DNA of 64,000 nt from Rhodococcus qingshengii JCM 15477. GTDB taxonomy: Bacteria; Actinomycetota; Actinomycetes; Mycobacteriales; Mycobacteriaceae. This document shows positions 1-10,042 of this stretch, one piece after another. How positions within the stretch are numbered: the first letter of the stretch is position 1; each line of letters opens with the position of its first letter. The notes beneath the pieces were generated by a model that was not told the origin of the DNA, searched no databases, and saw only the letters and a list, made by a program, of their open reading frames with translations. The DNA lies in assembly GCF_023221595.1 (NCBI RefSeq), contig NZ_CP096563.1, positions 2,028,501-2,092,500 of the forward strand. The letters run 5' to 3'. A program made the position numbers and the translations under genes.

Positions 1-203
1 CGGACTCGAACAAGACGCAGATCAAGATTGCCGTCGAGAAGGTCTTCGGCGTCAAGGTGACCAGCGTCAACACCGCCAACCGTCAGGGCAAGCGTAAGCG
101 GACCCGATTCGGTTACGGCAAGCGCAAGGACACCAAGCGCGCGCTCGTGACCCTGTCCGCTGACAGCAAGCCCATCGAGATCTTCGGAGGACCGGTCGCG
201 TAA
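1..203 (+). CDS. rplW: 50S ribosomal protein L23 (C-terminal part, cut by window edge)
   Basis: The first complete codon is at position 3 and the stop TAA is at 201-203, leaving about 66 residues of C-terminal sequence. It carries the basic loop typical of L23 ([20 protein letters not shown]) followed by the short beta-strand ending [10 protein letters not shown]23 sits at the peptide exit tunnel of the 50S subunit and docks trigger factor and the signal recognition particle. It is followed 39 bp later by rplB, as in all S10 operons. The start lies outside the window. Confidence 0.93.
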   Translation, partial: DSNKTQIKIAVEKVFGVKVTSVNTANRQGKRKRTRFGYGKRKDTKRALVTLSADSKPIEIFGGPVA

Positions 204-242
204 GCGCCGGGACTTGACGAGACATAGAGGACGAGAAGACTC

Positions 243-1079
243 ATGGCAATCCGTAAGTACAAGCCGACAACACCGGGCCGTCGTGGCTCGAGCGTCTCGG
301 ACTTCGCCGAGATCACTCGGTCGACCCCCGAGAAGTCGCTGGTTCGCCCGCTGCACGGTCGCGGTGGACGTAACGCACACGGTCGTATCACCACCCGTCA
401 CAAGGGTGGCGGACACAAGCGTGCATACCGACTGATCGATTTCCGTCGCAACGACAAGGACGGCATCCCGGCAAAGGTCGCTCACATCGAGTACGACCCC
501 AACCGCACAGCAAACATCGCACTCCTGCATTACGCAGACGGTGAGAAGCGCTACATCATCGCCCCCAAGGGCCTGGTGCAGGGTTCACCGGTCGAGTCCG
601 GTGCAGGCGCCGACATCAAGCCGGGCAACAACCTGCCGCTGCGCAACATCCCGACTGGTACCACCATCCACGGTGTGGAACTGCGTCCCGGCGGCGGAGC
701 CAAGATGGCTCGTTCCGCAGGCGCCAGCATCCAGCTCCTCGGTAAGGAAGGCAGCTACGCCACGCTGCGTATGCCTTCCGGTGAAATCCGTCGCGTCGAC
801 GTGCGCTGCCGCGCATCCGTCGGCGAGGTCGGCAACGCCGAGCAGTCGAACATCAACTGGGGCAAGGCCGGCCGTATGCGTTGGAAGGGCAAGCGCCCGA
901 CCGTTCGTGGTGTCGTGATGAACCCGGTCGACCACCCGCACGGTGGCGGCGAGGGCAAGACCTCAGGTGGACGCCACCCGGTCAGCCCGTGGGGTAAGCC
1001 TGAAGGCCGTACCCGCAAGAACAAGGCAAGCGACAAGATGATCGTCCGTCGCCGCCGCACCGGCAAGAACAAGCGCTAG
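243..1079 (+). CDS. rplB: 50S ribosomal protein L2
   Basis: A 278-residue protein of the usual L2 length. It begins [15 protein letters not shown] and carries the conserved C-terminal signature [20 protein letters not shown], with the histidine implicated in peptidyl transferase assembly. L2 binds 23S rRNA near the peptidyl transferase centre and is needed for subunit association. The ATG is preceded by a purine-rich segment (GAGGACGAGAAG, 227-238). It lies between rplW and rpsS in the S10 operon, with short gaps on both sides. Confidence 0.97.
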   Translation: MAIRKYKPTTPGRRGSSVSDFAEITRSTPEKSLVRPLHGRGGRNAHGRITTRHKGGGHKRAYRLIDFRRNDKDGIPAKVAHIEYDPNRTANIALLHYADGEKRYIIAPKGLVQGSPVESGAGADIKPGNNLPLRNIPTGTTIHGVELRPGGGAKMARSAGASIQLLGKEGSYATLRMPSGEIRRVDVRCRASVGEVGNAEQSNINWGKAGRMRWKGKRPTVRGVVMNPVDHPHGGGEGKTSGGRHPVSPWGKPEGRTRKNKASDKMIVRRRRTGKNKR

Positions 1080-1092
1080 GAGGGAGTGAAGG

Positions 1093-1370
1093 ATGCCACG
1101 CAGCCTTAAGAAGGGCCCGTTCGTCGATGACCACCTCCTCGCGAAGGTGGATGTACAGAACGAAAAGGGAACCAAGCAGGTCATCAAGACCTGGTCCCGT
1201 CGTTCGACAATCATCCCGGACTTCATCGGCCACACGTTTGCAGTTCACGACGGCCGCAAGCACGTCCCCGTGTTCGTTTCCGACTCCATGGTCGGACACA
1301 AGCTCGGAGAGTTTGCACCGACCCGCACGTTCAAGGGTCACATCAAGGATGATCGGAAGGCGAAGAGGCG

Positions 1371-1374
<4 letters not shown>
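1093..1374 (+). CDS. rpsS: 30S ribosomal protein S19
   Basis: 93 residues starting [15 protein letters not shown], the standard S19 start. The C-terminal part has the family signature with [16 protein letters not shown]19 binds 16S rRNA in the head of the 30S subunit with S13. A strong ribosome binding site (AGGAGGGAG, 1079-1087) precedes the ATG. Its last four bases (ATGA) overlap the start of rplV, so the two are probably translationally coupled. Confidence 0.96.
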
Positions 1375-2581
<1,207 letters not shown>

Positions 2582-2584
2582 CGC

Positions 2585-3001
2585 ATGTTGATCCCACGGC
2601 GGGTCAAGCACCGCAAGCAGCACCACCCGAGCCGTTCGGGTGCCGCCAAGGGCGGTACCCAGGTGACCTTCGGTGACTACGGCATCCAGGCTCTCGAGCC
2701 TGCCTACATCACCAACCGGCAGATCGAGTCCGCTCGTATCGCCATGACTCGGCACATCAAGCGTGGCGGCAAGATCTGGATCAACATCTTCCCGGATCGC
2801 CCCCTCACGAAGAAGCCGGCCGAAACCCGAATGGGTTCCGGTAAGGGTTCGCCCGAGTGGTGGATTGCCAACGTCAAGCCCGGACGCGTTCTGTTCGAGA
2901 TGACATACCCCAACGAGGAGATTGCTCGTGAGGCCCTGCGCCGCGCGATGCACAAGCTCCCGTGCAAGTGCCGGATCGTGACCAGAGAGGAGCAGTTCTG
3001 A
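2585..3001 (+). CDS. rplP: 50S ribosomal protein L16
   Basis: 138 residues with L16 hallmarks: [14 protein letters not shown] at the start, [19 protein letters not shown], and the [18 protein letters not shown] motif near the tRNA-contacting loop. L16 organises the A-site region of the 50S subunit. A GAGG Shine-Dalgarno element lies within the last codons of rpsC. The stop TGA (2999-3001) shares its A with the ATG of rpmC, giving tight coupling in the order rpsC-rplP-rpmC-rpsQ. Confidence 0.96.
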   Translation: MLIPRRVKHRKQHHPSRSGAAKGGTQVTFGDYGIQALEPAYITNRQIESARIAMTRHIKRGGKIWINIFPDRPLTKKPAETRMGSGKGSPEWWIANVKPGRVLFEMTYPNEEIAREALRRAMHKLPCKCRIVTREEQF

Positions 3002-3237
3002 TGGCTACTGGAACCCCAGCAGCAGAGCTCCGCGAGCTCAGTGAAGACGAGCTGGTCACCCGGCTCCGTGAGTCGAAGGAAGAGCTTTTCAACCTTCGTT
3101 TCCAGATGGCTACCGGCCAGATGGACAACAACCGACGACTGCGCACCGTTCGTCACGAGATCGCGCGCATCTACACCGTCCTGCGTGAGCGTGAGCTCGG
3201 ACTCGCTGTGGGTCCGGATGCAGGTGACGCGGCATGA
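3001..3237 (+). CDS. rpmC: 50S ribosomal protein L29
   Basis: 78 residues from ATG 3001 ([20 protein letters not shown]). A longer in-frame start at 2962 lies inside rplP and is unlikely. L29 is a helical hairpin at the exit tunnel next to L23; the conserved core [20 protein letters not shown] is visible. A GAGAGGAG binding site sits 8-15 nt upstream, inside the rplP 3' end. Its C-terminus overlaps the rpsQ start by four bases. Confidence 0.95.
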   Translation: MATGTPAAELRELSEDELVTRLRESKEELFNLRFQMATGQMDNNRRLRTVRHEIARIYTVLRERELGLAVGPDAGDAA

Positions 3238-3515
3238 GTGAGGAAAAAGCAGTGAGCACAGAAGAGCGCGCGAGCCGTAAGGTCCGTGTCGGATACGTCG
3301 TGTCCGACAAGATGGAAAAGACGATCGTGGTCGAGCTCGAAGACCGCGTCAAGCACAAGCTCTACGGCAAGATCATCCGCCGTACGACCAAGGTGAAGGC
3401 GCACGACGAGAACGGCGTTGCCGGCGTCGGCGACCGCGTTCAGCTGATGGAAACCCGTCCGCTGTCCGCGACGAAGCACTGGCGTCTGGTCGAGGTCCTC
3501 GAAAAGGCCAAGTAA
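3234..3515 (+). CDS. rpsQ: 30S ribosomal protein S17
   Basis: 93 residues from ATG 3234, overlapping rpmC by ATGA. The OB-fold core includes [36 protein letters not shown] and the signature [21 protein letters not shown]17 is an early-binding 16S rRNA protein. The first dozen residues ([13 protein letters not shown]) form an acidic extension; an internal GTG at 3252 could be an alternative start. It is the last gene of the S10 cluster here and is followed by a terminator-like hairpin and a 346-bp gap. Confidence 0.95.
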   Translation: MSEEKAVSTEERASRKVRVGYVVSDKMEKTIVVELEDRVKHKLYGKIIRRTTKVKAHDENGVAGVGDRVQLMETRPLSATKHWRLVEVLEKAK

Positions 3516-3549
3516 GCCTGATCGAATCCTCGAGCTGATCGAGTATCAC

Positions 3550-3587
3550 CGAATGGCCCGCTTCCCCTTGGGGGAGTGGGCCATTCG
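3550..3587 (+). terminator. Terminator-like hairpin after rpsQ
   Basis: Arms CGAATGGCCC (3550-3559) and GGGCCATTCG (3578-3587) are perfectly complementary, and the interior (CTTCCCC with GGGGAG) extends the stem. Only a weak T-run follows, so termination may be partial, as is common in high-GC actinomycetes. It lies between the S10 cluster and the promoter in front of rplN. Confidence 0.7.
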
Positions 3588-3650
3588 GCTTTCCGGGGGC
3601 TTTCGGGGCTTTCCGGGCGAAGGGTTCGAGTTGCGTCGAGTACGGCTGAT

Positions 3651-3679
3651 TTGGTATTCGGTGAACCCTTCCCTACAAT
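3651..3679 (+). promoter_or_regulatory. Candidate housekeeping promoter for rplN-rplX-rplE-rpsN
   Basis: TTGGTA (3651-3656) and TACAAT (3674-3679) are separated by 17 bp, close to the actinobacterial principal sigma consensus. The predicted start is near 3686. The segment 3669-3697 is nearly repeated at 5588-5615 in front of rpsH, which strengthens the call. The 346-bp gap 3516-3861 otherwise holds only the upstream terminator, a leader hairpin and the rplN binding site. Confidence 0.7.
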
Positions 3680-3744
3680 AGAACGGTTGCCTGTGGCAGA
3701 GGTGTGTCTTCACGTGCGCAGCTCGAACGGTGCTTGCAGTGATC

Positions 3745-3769
3745 GTCTCCCGACGTCAGTCGGTGGGAC
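3745..3769 (+). promoter_or_regulatory. Leader hairpin upstream of rplN
   Basis: GTCTCCCGAC (3745-3754) can pair with GTCGGTGGGAC (3759-3769) around a GTCA loop, with one bulged base. It sits in the predicted 5' leader of the rplN transcript, downstream of the promoter at 3651-3679. It could be an autoregulatory binding site for a ribosomal protein; the function is inference. Confidence 0.35.
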
Positions 3770-3861
3770 TGCAGCTCAGACACGACGCAGGTGGCAACAA
3801 TGACCGCGCGCACCGGGTCGGTAATCCGTTGCGCACGAAATTCCAGGTCTAGGGAGATCAA

Positions 3862-4230
3862 GTGATTCAGCAGGAGTCGCGAGTTCGCGTCGCTGATAAC
3901 ACGGGTGCCAAGGAAATCCTTTGCATCCGCGTTCTCGGCGGTTCGTCACGTCGCTACGCCGGGATCGGTGACGTCATCGTCGCCACCGTCAAGGACGCAA
4001 TCCCCGGTGGAAACATCAAGAAGGGTGAGGTCGTCAAGGCCGTCATCGTTCGCACGACCAAGGAGCGCCGTCGTCCGGACGGTTCCTACATCAAGTTCGA
4101 CGAGAACGCTGCAGTGCTCATCAAGGCTGACAGTGATCCCCGTGGAACCCGCATCTTCGGACCCGTCGGCCGTGAGCTGCGCGAGAAGAAGTTCATGAAG
4201 ATTGTTTCGCTTGCCCCGGAGGTGCTGTGA
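3862..4230 (+). CDS. rplN: 50S ribosomal protein L14
   Basis: 122 residues from GTG 3862 ([20 protein letters not shown]), the standard L14 start, with the binding site AGGGAG at 3851-3856. The L14 signature ([20 protein letters not shown]) and the C-terminal [19 protein letters not shown] are intact. L14 sits at the subunit interface and binds the silencing factor RsfS. It opens a four-gene unit rplN-rplX-rplE-rpsN driven by its own putative promoter, unlike the uninterrupted spc operon of E. coli. Confidence 0.96.
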   Translation: MIQQESRVRVADNTGAKEILCIRVLGGSSRRYAGIGDVIVATVKDAIPGGNIKKGEVVKAVIVRTTKERRRPDGSYIKFDENAAVLIKADSDPRGTRIFGPVGRELREKKFMKIVSLAPEVL

Positions 4231-4547
4231 TGAAGGTGCACAAGGGTGACACCGTTCTGGTCATCGCCGGCAAGGACAAGGGCGCGAAGGGCAAGGTCAT
4301 TCAGGCCTACCCCGCGACCGACAAGGTCCTCGTCGAAGGCGTGAACCGAATCAAGAAGCACACCGCGGTTTCCGCGAACGAGCGCGGAGCATCCTCCGGC
4401 GGCATCGTCACGCAGGAAGCCCCGATCCACGTTTCCAACGTTGCAGTCGTCGACTCGGACGGAAACCCCACCCGCGTGGGTTACCGCACCGACGAAGAGT
4501 CCGGCAAGCGCGTTCGGATTTCCCGGAAGAACGGGAAGGACATCTGA
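4230..4547 (+). CDS. rplX: 50S ribosomal protein L24
   Basis: 105 residues from ATG 4230 ([21 protein letters not shown]), which shares one base with the rplN stop. An in-frame GTG three bases upstream would add one Met but is less likely. The KOW motif ([19 protein letters not shown]) and IKKHTAVS are characteristic. L24 initiates 50S assembly near the exit tunnel. The end is followed one base later by the ATG of rplE. Confidence 0.95.
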   Translation: MKVHKGDTVLVIAGKDKGAKGKVIQAYPATDKVLVEGVNRIKKHTAVSANERGASSGGIVTQEAPIHVSNVAVVDSDGNPTRVGYRTDEESGKRVRISRKNGKDI

Positions 4548-4548
4548 C

Positions 4549-5115
4549 ATGACCTCCACCGAAAACAAGGTCCAGCCGCGCCTCAAGGCACGCTACCGCG
4601 CTGAGATCAAGGACGCGCTCAACAGCGAGTTCGACTACTCGAACGTCATGCAGATCCCCGGCGTCGTCAAGGTTGTCGTCAACATGGGCGTCGGCGACGC
4701 TGCCCGTGACGCCAAGCTGATCAACGGCGCTGTCCATGACCTGTCGCTGATCACGGGCCAGAAGCCCGAGATCCGCAAGGCACGTAAGTCCATCGCGCAG
4801 TTCAAGCTCCGCGAAGGTATGCCCATCGGTGCACGCGTCACCCTCCGTGGTGACCGCATGTGGGAGTTCCTGGACCGCCTCGTGTCTGTCGCTCTGCCCC
4901 GTATCCGCGACTTCCGCGGTCTCTCGGGCAACCAGTTCGACGGCAACGGCAACTACACGTTCGGCCTCAACGAGCAGTCGATGTTCCACGAGATCGACGT
5001 GGACAAGATCGATCGCCCCCGCGGCATGGACATCACCGTCGTGACCACCGCAACCAACAACGAAGAAGGCCGTGCACTGCTCAAGCACCTCGGCTTCCCG
5101 TTCAAGGAGAACTGA
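4549..5115 (+). CDS. rplE: 50S ribosomal protein L5
   Basis: 188 residues from ATG 4549 ([20 protein letters not shown]), within the usual L5 length. Longer in-frame starts lie inside rplX and are rejected. Conserved segments include [40 protein letters not shown] and [21 protein letters not shown]5 binds 5S rRNA and forms bridge B1b with S13. The coding region starts one base after the rplX stop; rpsN follows 4 bp after its end. Confidence 0.96.
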   Translation: MTSTENKVQPRLKARYRAEIKDALNSEFDYSNVMQIPGVVKVVVNMGVGDAARDAKLINGAVHDLSLITGQKPEIRKARKSIAQFKLREGMPIGARVTLRGDRMWEFLDRLVSVALPRIRDFRGLSGNQFDGNGNYTFGLNEQSMFHEIDVDKIDRPRGMDITVVTTATNNEEGRALLKHLGFPFKEN

Positions 5116-5119
5116 GCGC

Positions 5120-5305
5120 ATGGCTAAGAAGGCATTGGTCAACAAGGCCAACAAGAAGCCCAAGTTCGCGGTTCGCGCCTACACCCGCTGCCAGCGGTGC
5201 GGTCGCCCGCACTCGGTGTTCCGCAAGTTCGGCTTGTGCCGTATCTGCGTTCGCGAGATGGCTCACGCCGGCGAGCTTCCCGGAGTTCGCAAGAGCTCTT
5301 GGTGA
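5120..5305 (+). CDS. rpsN: 30S ribosomal protein S14, zinc-binding type
   Basis: 61 residues ([16 protein letters not shown]...), the short zinc ribbon form. The four ligands are two CxxC pairs, CQRC and CRIC. This marks the C+ paralogue, which in mycobacteria is the standard housekeeping S14, while a zinc-independent copy is induced under zinc starvation. It ends the rplN unit and is followed by a perfect hairpin terminator. Confidence 0.95.
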   Translation: MAKKALVNKANKKPKFAVRAYTRCQRCGRPHSVFRKFGLCRICVREMAHAGELPGVRKSSW

Positions 5306-5340
5306 TCTGAGGCCCTCGGGCTTCGTCACACCACGCATGT

Positions 5341-5377
5341 GAATGGGCGTGGGTTCCTTTGGAACCCACGCCCATTC
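5341..5377 (+). terminator. Hairpin terminator after rpsN
   Basis: A perfect 17-bp inverted repeat, 5341-5357 and 5361-5377, with a three-base TTT loop. The stem reads GAATGGGCGTGGGTTCC. No long T-run follows, a frequent pattern in actinomycetes. It separates the rplN unit from the rpsH unit. Confidence 0.8.
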
Positions 5378-5569
5378 GTGGTTTTCATCGAGATGTGAAT
5401 CGTGCCGATCCTGAAAAGAACTGCCCCGCTGCGACTCTGGTGGAAAGCGATCATCGTTCGTCGGTGTCGTTCTTCGGTGCCGAACGAGCAGTTCAGATTT
5501 CGGGGTGCGTCGATAGCTTCCCGATCGCATCCTTCGGGCGGCAGTGGGGGAGGCGACATGGGATCCCGG

Positions 5570-5598
5570 TGGACACTTGCGCCAAAGTTCCCTACACT
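5570..5598 (+). promoter_or_regulatory. Candidate housekeeping promoter for the rpsH-rplO unit
   Basis: TGGACA (5570-5575) and TACACT (5593-5598) are spaced by 17 bp. The region 5588-5615 (TTCCCTACACTAGAGCGGTT...) matches the promoter core upstream of rplN at 3669-3697 with two substitutions and one indel. The 451-bp gap 5306-5756 otherwise contains a terminator, a leader hairpin and no convincing gene. Confidence 0.7.
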
Positions 5599-5649
5599 AG
5601 AGCGGTTGCCGTGGCTGACGCATGCGTTCAGCTCGGTGCGGTAACTTAC

Positions 5650-5673
5650 GCCGTCTGACACAAGTCGGACGGC
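5650..5673 (+). promoter_or_regulatory. Leader hairpin upstream of rpsH
   Basis: GCCGTCTGAC (5650-5659) and GTCGGACGGC (5664-5673) form a 10-bp RNA stem with one U-G pair and an ACAA loop. It lies about 45 nt downstream of the predicted start of transcription. Together with the similar element upstream of rplN it is a candidate site for ribosomal-protein feedback. Confidence 0.4.
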
Positions 5674-5756
5674 CCAGCCGAATTGCTGGAGGCCCACGAT
5701 CGGATTCGTCCGGTGTTGCATGGGAACCACAGCGAGAAAGGTGTCGAGGTCGACCT

Positions 5757-6155
5757 ATGACCATGACTGACCCCATCGCAGACTTCTTGACGCGTCTGCG
5801 CAACGCCAACACGGCGTACCACGATGAGGTGAAGCTTCCCCACTCGAAGATCAAGGCGAACATCGCCGAGATCCTCAAGCGCGAGGGCTACATCTCCGAT
5901 TTCCGTACCGAAGACGCAGAGGTCGGCAAGACCCTCATCGTCGATCTGAAGTACGGTCCCAGCCGCGAGCGTAGCCTCGCCGGCGTGCGTCGCGTTTCCA
6001 AGCCCGGTCTCCGGGTTTACGCGAAGTCCACCAACCTGCCCAAGGTCCTCGGAGGCCTCGGCGTGGCCATCATCTCCACGTCGTCCGGTCTGCTCACCGA
6101 TCGCCAGGCGGCCAATCAAGGAGTAGGCGGGGAAGTCCTCGCCTACGTCTGGTAA
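5757..6155 (+). CDS. rpsH: 30S ribosomal protein S8
   Basis: 132 residues from ATG 5757 ([20 protein letters not shown]), the length typical for actinobacterial S8. The upstream in-frame extension to 5622 is not S8-like. The C-terminal signature [20 protein letters not shown] is complete. S8 binds helix 21 of 16S rRNA and in E. coli is the feedback repressor of the spc operon. The gene follows a long leader with its own promoter and heads the unit rpsH-rplF-rplR-rpsE-rpmD-rplO. Confidence 0.96.
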   Translation: MTMTDPIADFLTRLRNANTAYHDEVKLPHSKIKANIAEILKREGYISDFRTEDAEVGKTLIVDLKYGPSRERSLAGVRRVSKPGLRVYAKSTNLPKVLGGLGVAIISTSSGLLTDRQAANQGVGGEVLAYVW

Positions 6156-6169
6156 GGGAGGCCACCACA

Positions 6170-6709
6170 ATGTCGCGTATTGGAAAGATTCCGGTCACCG
6201 TCCCCGCGGGCGTTGACGTCACGATCAGCGGCCAGGATGTCACCGTCAAGGGTCCCAAGGGCACCCTCGCGCTGACCATCTCCGAGCCCATCGCAATCGA
6301 AAAGGCAGAGGACGGCTCGCTGAGCGTCACGCGCCCCGACGACGAGCGTCGTAGCCGCGCGCTGCACGGTCTGTCGCGGACCCTGGTTGCGAACATCATC
6401 ACCGGTGTCACCGAGGGTTACACGAAGAAGATGGAGATCCACGGTGTTGGTTACCGTGTGGCACTGAAGGGCAAGGACCTCGAGTTCGCGCTCGGCTTCA
6501 GCCACCCGGTGCCGATCGAGGCTCCTGAAGGCATCACCTTCGTCGTCGAGTCGCCCACCCGGTTCTCGGTGTCCGGCATCGACAAGCAGAAGGTCGGGCA
6601 GATCTCGGCCAACATCCGTCGTCTCCGTCGTCCGGACCCGTACAAGGGTAAGGGCGTGCGTTACGAGGGTGAGCAGATCCGCCGCAAGGTCGGAAAGACG
6701 GGTAAGTGA
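6170..6709 (+). CDS. rplF: 50S ribosomal protein L6
   Basis: 179 residues ([20 protein letters not shown]) with the duplicated L6 fold. The C-terminal signature [20 protein letters not shown] is intact. L6 sits near the sarcin-ricin loop and contacts elongation factors. A GGGAGG binding site lies at 6155-6160, 14 bp after the rpsH reading frame closes. rplR starts one base after the rplF stop. Confidence 0.96.
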   Translation: MSRIGKIPVTVPAGVDVTISGQDVTVKGPKGTLALTISEPIAIEKAEDGSLSVTRPDDERRSRALHGLSRTLVANIITGVTEGYTKKMEIHGVGYRVALKGKDLEFALGFSHPVPIEAPEGITFVVESPTRFSVSGIDKQKVGQISANIRRLRRPDPYKGKGVRYEGEQIRRKVGKTGK

Positions 6710-6710
6710 T

Positions 6711-7118
6711 ATGAGCCAGACTGCAAACCAGAAAGCCAAGCGGATTCCGCTGGGCAAGGATGCGTCCACCAAGCGTCGTCTCTCGAAGACGCGTCGTCAC
6801 TTCCGTCTCCGCAAGAAGGTCTCCGGCACGCCCGAGCGTCCCCGCTTGGTCGTCAACCGGTCCTCGCGCCACATCCACGTCCAGCTCGTGGACGACCTGG
6901 CCGGCCACACCCTGGCCTCCGCGTCGACCATCGAAGCAGACGTGCGCGTGGCAGAAGGCGACAAGAAGGCTGCGAGCGCGAAGGTCGGTCAGCTGATCGC
7001 CGAGCGCGCCAAGGCTGCCGGCGTGGAAGCAGTTGTCTTCGACCACGGCGGACACGGCTACCACGGTCGCATCGCGGCCCTGGCAGACGCGGCTCGCGAA
7101 GGCGGGTTGAAGTTCTGA
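6711..7118 (+). CDS. rplR: 50S ribosomal protein L18
   Basis: 135 residues from ATG 6711 ([20 protein letters not shown]). The core [20 protein letters not shown] and the C-terminal [18 protein letters not shown] are typical of L18, which binds 5S rRNA with L5. The first 20 residues are a basic extension as in mycobacterial L18. The gap to rpsE is 31 bp, longer than its neighbours and containing a GGAAGGACAG ribosome site for rpsE. Confidence 0.95.
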   Translation: MSQTANQKAKRIPLGKDASTKRRLSKTRRHFRLRKKVSGTPERPRLVVNRSSRHIHVQLVDDLAGHTLASASTIEADVRVAEGDKKAASAKVGQLIAERAKAAGVEAVVFDHGGHGYHGRIAALADAAREGGLKF

Positions 7119-7149
7119 TGACCAACATTTTCAACGGAAGGACAGCCTG

Positions 7150-7821
7150 ATGCCGGGACGTCAAAGGCGTGACGGCGGAAGCGGACCCGCCGGACAGAAT
7201 GGCCCCAACAGCGGTGACAACAGCAACGCTCGTGGGGACAACCGTGGTGGCGGCCGTGACCGTCGCGACGGTGGCCGTGGCGGAAACGCTGCGGAGAAGT
7301 CACAGTTCATCGAGCGCGTTGTCACGATCAACCGCGTTTCCAAGGTCGTCAAGGGTGGTCGTCGCTTCAGCTTCACCGCTCTGGTGATCGTCGGAGACGG
7401 CAACGGACTGGTCGGCGTCGGCTACGGAAAGGCCAAGGAAGTTCCCGCGGCCATCCAGAAGGGTGTCGAGGAGGCTCGCAAGAGCTTCTTCCGCGTCCCG
7501 ATGATCGCCAACACCATCACTCACCCCGTTCAGGGTGAGGCTGCTGCCGGCATCGTCATGCTTCGCCCGGCAAGCCCCGGTACCGGTGTTATCGCCGGTG
7601 GCGCTGTGCGCGCCGTGCTGGAGTGCGCTGGTATCGCGGACATCCTGTCGAAGTCGCTCGGTAGCGACAACGCCATCAACGTCGTGCATGCGACCGTTGC
7701 TGCGCTCAAGGGTCTGCAGCGTCCCGAGGAAGTTGCGGCTCGCCGCGGCCTCACCCTCGAAGAGGTTGCACCCGCCGGCATGCTTCGCGCTCGCGCACAG
7801 GCTGCTGGGAGTGTGAAGTAA
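7150..7821 (+). CDS. rpsE: 30S ribosomal protein S5
   Basis: 223 residues. The conserved S5 body begins around residue 50 ([20 protein letters not shown]), followed by [20 protein letters not shown] and the C-terminal S5 fold. The first 45 or so residues are a Gly/Asn/Arg/Asp-rich disordered extension ([18 protein letters not shown]...), longer than in most bacteria but seen in actinomycetes. S5 contributes to decoding accuracy and the mRNA entry tunnel. The stop overlaps the rpmD ATG by one base. Confidence 0.95.
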   Translation: MPGRQRRDGGSGPAGQNGPNSGDNSNARGDNRGGGRDRRDGGRGGNAAEKSQFIERVVTINRVSKVVKGGRRFSFTALVIVGDGNGLVGVGYGKAKEVPAAIQKGVEEARKSFFRVPMIANTITHPVQGEAAAGIVMLRPASPGTGVIAGGAVRAVLECAGIADILSKSLGSDNAINVVHATVAALKGLQRPEEVAARRGLTLEEVAPAGMLRARAQAAGSVK

Positions 7822-8000
7822 TGGCAGATCTCAAGGTCACTCAGATCAAGAGCATCATCGGGACCAAGCAGAACCAGAAGGATTCTCTGCGCACGCTGGG
7901 TCTCAAGGGCATCCGTCAGACCGTTGTTCGTGAGGACAACGCACAGAACCGCGGTCTGATCAACGTGGTGCGCCACCTCGTAACAGTTGAGGAGGTCTAA
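7821..8000 (+). CDS. rpmD: 50S ribosomal protein L30
   Basis: A 59-residue protein ([20 protein letters not shown]...) ending LVTVEEV. It has the L30 pattern of a strand, the segment [18 protein letters not shown] and a final strand, and lies in the usual position between rpsE and rplO. Its ATG shares a base with the rpsE stop TAA. The GAGGAGGT at 7989-7996 near its end serves as the binding site for rplO, two bases after the stop. Confidence 0.95.
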   Translation: MADLKVTQIKSIIGTKQNQKDSLRTLGLKGIRQTVVREDNAQNRGLINVVRHLVTVEEV

Positions 8001-8002
8001 CC

Positions 8003-8446
8003 ATGACCATCAAACTGCACCACCTGCGCCCCGCTCCGGGATCCAAGTCCAACAAGATTCGTGTTGGACGCGGTGAGGGCGGCAAGCGTGGTAAGACCGC
8101 AGGTCGCGGTACCAAGGGCACCAAGGCACGTAACACCGTGCGCGTGGGCTTCGAGGGTGGACAGATGCCGCTTCACATGCGTCTGCCCAAGCTCAAGGGC
8201 TTCACGAACCCGTTCCGCGTCGAGTACCAGGTCGTCAATGTCGGCGACATCGCCCGTCTGTTCCCCGAAGGTGGAGCAATCACGGTCGAGGATCTCGTCG
8301 CCAAGGGCGCAGTCCGCAAGAACCAGCTCGTCAAGGTTCTGGGCGACGGCGAACTGACAGTTGCCGTTCAGGTGACCGTCGACAAGTTCACCGGTTCCGC
8401 CAAGGAAAAGATTGCTGCTGCCGGTGGTTCCGCCACCGAGCTGTGA
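8003..8446 (+). CDS. rplO: 50S ribosomal protein L15
   Basis: 147 residues ([20 protein letters not shown]) with the Gly/Arg-rich N-terminal loop [20 protein letters not shown] that threads into the 50S core, and the C-terminal L15 domain with the motif [16 protein letters not shown]15 is a late assembly protein. It closes the rpsH unit and is followed by a strong hairpin. Confidence 0.96.
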   Translation: MTIKLHHLRPAPGSKSNKIRVGRGEGGKRGKTAGRGTKGTKARNTVRVGFEGGQMPLHMRLPKLKGFTNPFRVEYQVVNVGDIARLFPEGGAITVEDLVAKGAVRKNQLVKVLGDGELTVAVQVTVDKFTGSAKEKIAAAGGSATEL

Positions 8447-8465
8447 GTGATCACGCGTAGCTAGT

Positions 8466-8507
8466 CCGATGGCCGCAGCGCAGCGTTTGCTGCGGTGCGG
8501 CCATCGG
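8466..8507 (+). terminator. Hairpin terminator after rplO
   Basis: CCGATGGCCGCA (8466-8477) pairs with TGCGGCCATCGG (8496-8507), and the interior CGCAGC-GTTT-GCTGCG continues the stem, giving a long near-perfect hairpin with a GTTT tetraloop. There is no T-run. It separates the ribosomal unit from secY. Confidence 0.78.
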
Positions 8508-8511
8508 CGTC

Positions 8512-8548
8512 TACGAGGTCGTGTCACAGGTACGAGGTCGTGTCACAG
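8512..8548 (+). repeat. Tandem 18-bp direct repeat upstream of secY
   Basis: TACGAGGTCGTGTCACAG occurs at 8512-8529 and again at 8531-8548, a perfect duplication with one intervening base. It lies in the 276-bp gap between rplO and secY. It may be a slippage duplication or a pair of regulator sites. Confidence 0.9.
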
Positions 8549-8722
8549 ATTGGTCGTGCATGCTCGGACGGGCCAGTATTCTGGTCACCGAGTGGCAAAT
8601 GTATCTTCGGCTTACCCGGTTTTCGTGGTCTGCCCGCCTAGTTCCCAAATGCTCACTGTTAGAGTTCAAAAGTTCGACAGGTCAAAACGATCTGTCTCCC
8701 TACCGTCGTGCCAGGAGGATCT

Positions 8723-10042
8723 TTGCTTTCCGCCTTCGTCTCGGCCCTCAGGACCCCAGACCTGAGGCGGAAGATCCTCTTCACCCTCGGCTTGGTGGCT
8801 CTGTATCGGGTCGGCGCTCTCATCCCGTCCCCAGGTGTCGACTACGGCCGTGTGCGTCAGTGCATCGATATCGCCAACTCCGGTGACTCAGCAGGTATCT
8901 ACTCGCTGATCAACCTGTTCTCCGGCGGCGCTCTGCTGCAGATGTCGATCTTTGCGATCGGCATCATGCCGTACATCACGGCGAGCATCATCGTGCAGCT
9001 CCTGACCGTGGTGATTCCGAAGTTCGAGGAACTTCGGAAAGAAGGCCAGTCCGGCCAGGCCAAGATGACGCAGTACACGCGTTACCTGTCCATTGCTCTG
9101 GCAATCCTGCAGTCGACCGGCATCGTCGCTCTTGCGGCACGCGGACAGTTGCTCCAGGGCTGTGACGACATCATCGCCGACAAGTCGATTTTCGGACTTG
9201 TCATCATCGTGCTGGTCATGACTGCCGGTGCTGCCATGGTCATGTGGTTCGGCGAGGTCATCACCGAACGTGGCGTCGGCAACGGTATGTCCCTCCTCAT
9301 CTTCGCCGGTATCGCATCGCGTATCCCGAGCGAGGGCAAGGCAATCCTCGACAGCCGTGGTCCGCTGGTCTTCGCCTTCGTCTGCCTCGCAGCGCTGCTG
9401 ATCATCGCCGGTGTCGTCTTCGTCGAGCAGGGTCAGCGTCGTATCCCGGTGCAGTACGCGAAGCGGATGGTCGGACGCAAGATGTACGGCGGATCCTCGA
9501 CGTACCTGCCTCTGAAGGTGAACCAGGCCGGCGTCATCCCGGTGATCTTCGCGTCTTCACTGCTGTACCTCCCGAACTTGATTGCACAGCTGACTTCGGC
9601 CAGTACAGCGGTCGACCCCAGTTGGTGGCAGCGCCTCATCAACACCTACCTGGTGAATCCGGCCAACCCGGTGTACATCGCGATCTACTTCGGCCTGATC
9701 GTCTTCTTCACGTACTTCTACGTCGCCATCACCTTCAATCCCGAAGAGCGCGCCGACGAGATGAAGAAGTTCGGCGGCTTCATCCCCGGTATCCGACCCG
9801 GTCAGCCGACCGCGGACTACCTCAACTACGTGCTGAGTCGCATCACCCTTCCGGGTGCGATTTACCTCGGCACCATTGCTGTTCTGCCCAACCTGTTCCT
9901 CGACATCGGGAATGGCGGCGGCGCGCAGAACCTGCCGTTCGGTGGCACCGCGGTGCTGATCATGGTCAGCGTCGGCCTGGACACCGTGAAGCAGATCGAG
10001 AGTCAGCTAATGCAGCGTAACTATGAAGGGTTCCTCAAGTGA
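8723..10042 (+). CDS. secY: Protein translocase subunit SecY
   Basis: The central channel subunit of the Sec translocon, with ten membrane helices. I place the start at TTG 8723 ([18 protein letters not shown]), giving 439 residues, because AGGAGG at 8713-8718 is an excellent binding site and would fall inside the coding region if the upstream GTG 8708 were used. Conserved SecY signatures include [20 protein letters not shown] and the cytosolic loop segment [20 protein letters not shown]. The end overlaps adk by GTGA, so secY-adk-map form an operon. Confidence 0.95.
   Translation: MLSAFVSALRTPDLRRKILFTLGLVALYRVGALIPSPGVDYGRVRQCIDIANSGDSAGIYSLINLFSGGALLQMSIFAIGIMPYITASIIVQLLTVVIPKFEELRKEGQSGQAKMTQYTRYLSIALAILQSTGIVALAARGQLLQGCDDIIADKSIFGLVIIVLVMTAGAAMVMWFGEVITERGVGNGMSLLIFAGIASRIPSEGKAILDSRGPLVFAFVCLAALLIIAGVVFVEQGQRRIPVQYAKRMVGRKMYGGSSTYLPLKVNQAGVIPVIFASSLLYLPNLIAQLTSASTAVDPSWWQRLINTYLVNPANPVYIAIYFGLIVFFTYFYVAITFNPEERADEMKKFGGFIPGIRPGQPTADYLNYVLSRITLPGAIYLGTIAVLPNLFLDIGNGGGAQNLPFGGTAVLIMVSVGLDTVKQIESQLMQRNYEGFLK

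Noticed and set aside
5359..5658. Small open frame in the rpsN-rpsH gap
   Set aside because: It covers the terminator and the promoter, has no ribosome binding site and no recognisable sequence.
8512..8548. Direct repeats as a CRISPR remnant
   Set aside because: Only two copies with a one-base spacer and no cas genes; this is a simple tandem duplication.
8550..8582. Promoter TTGGTC...TATTCT upstream of secY
   Set aside because: The spacing is 21 bp, outside the functional range; no better match was found, so no secY promoter is listed.
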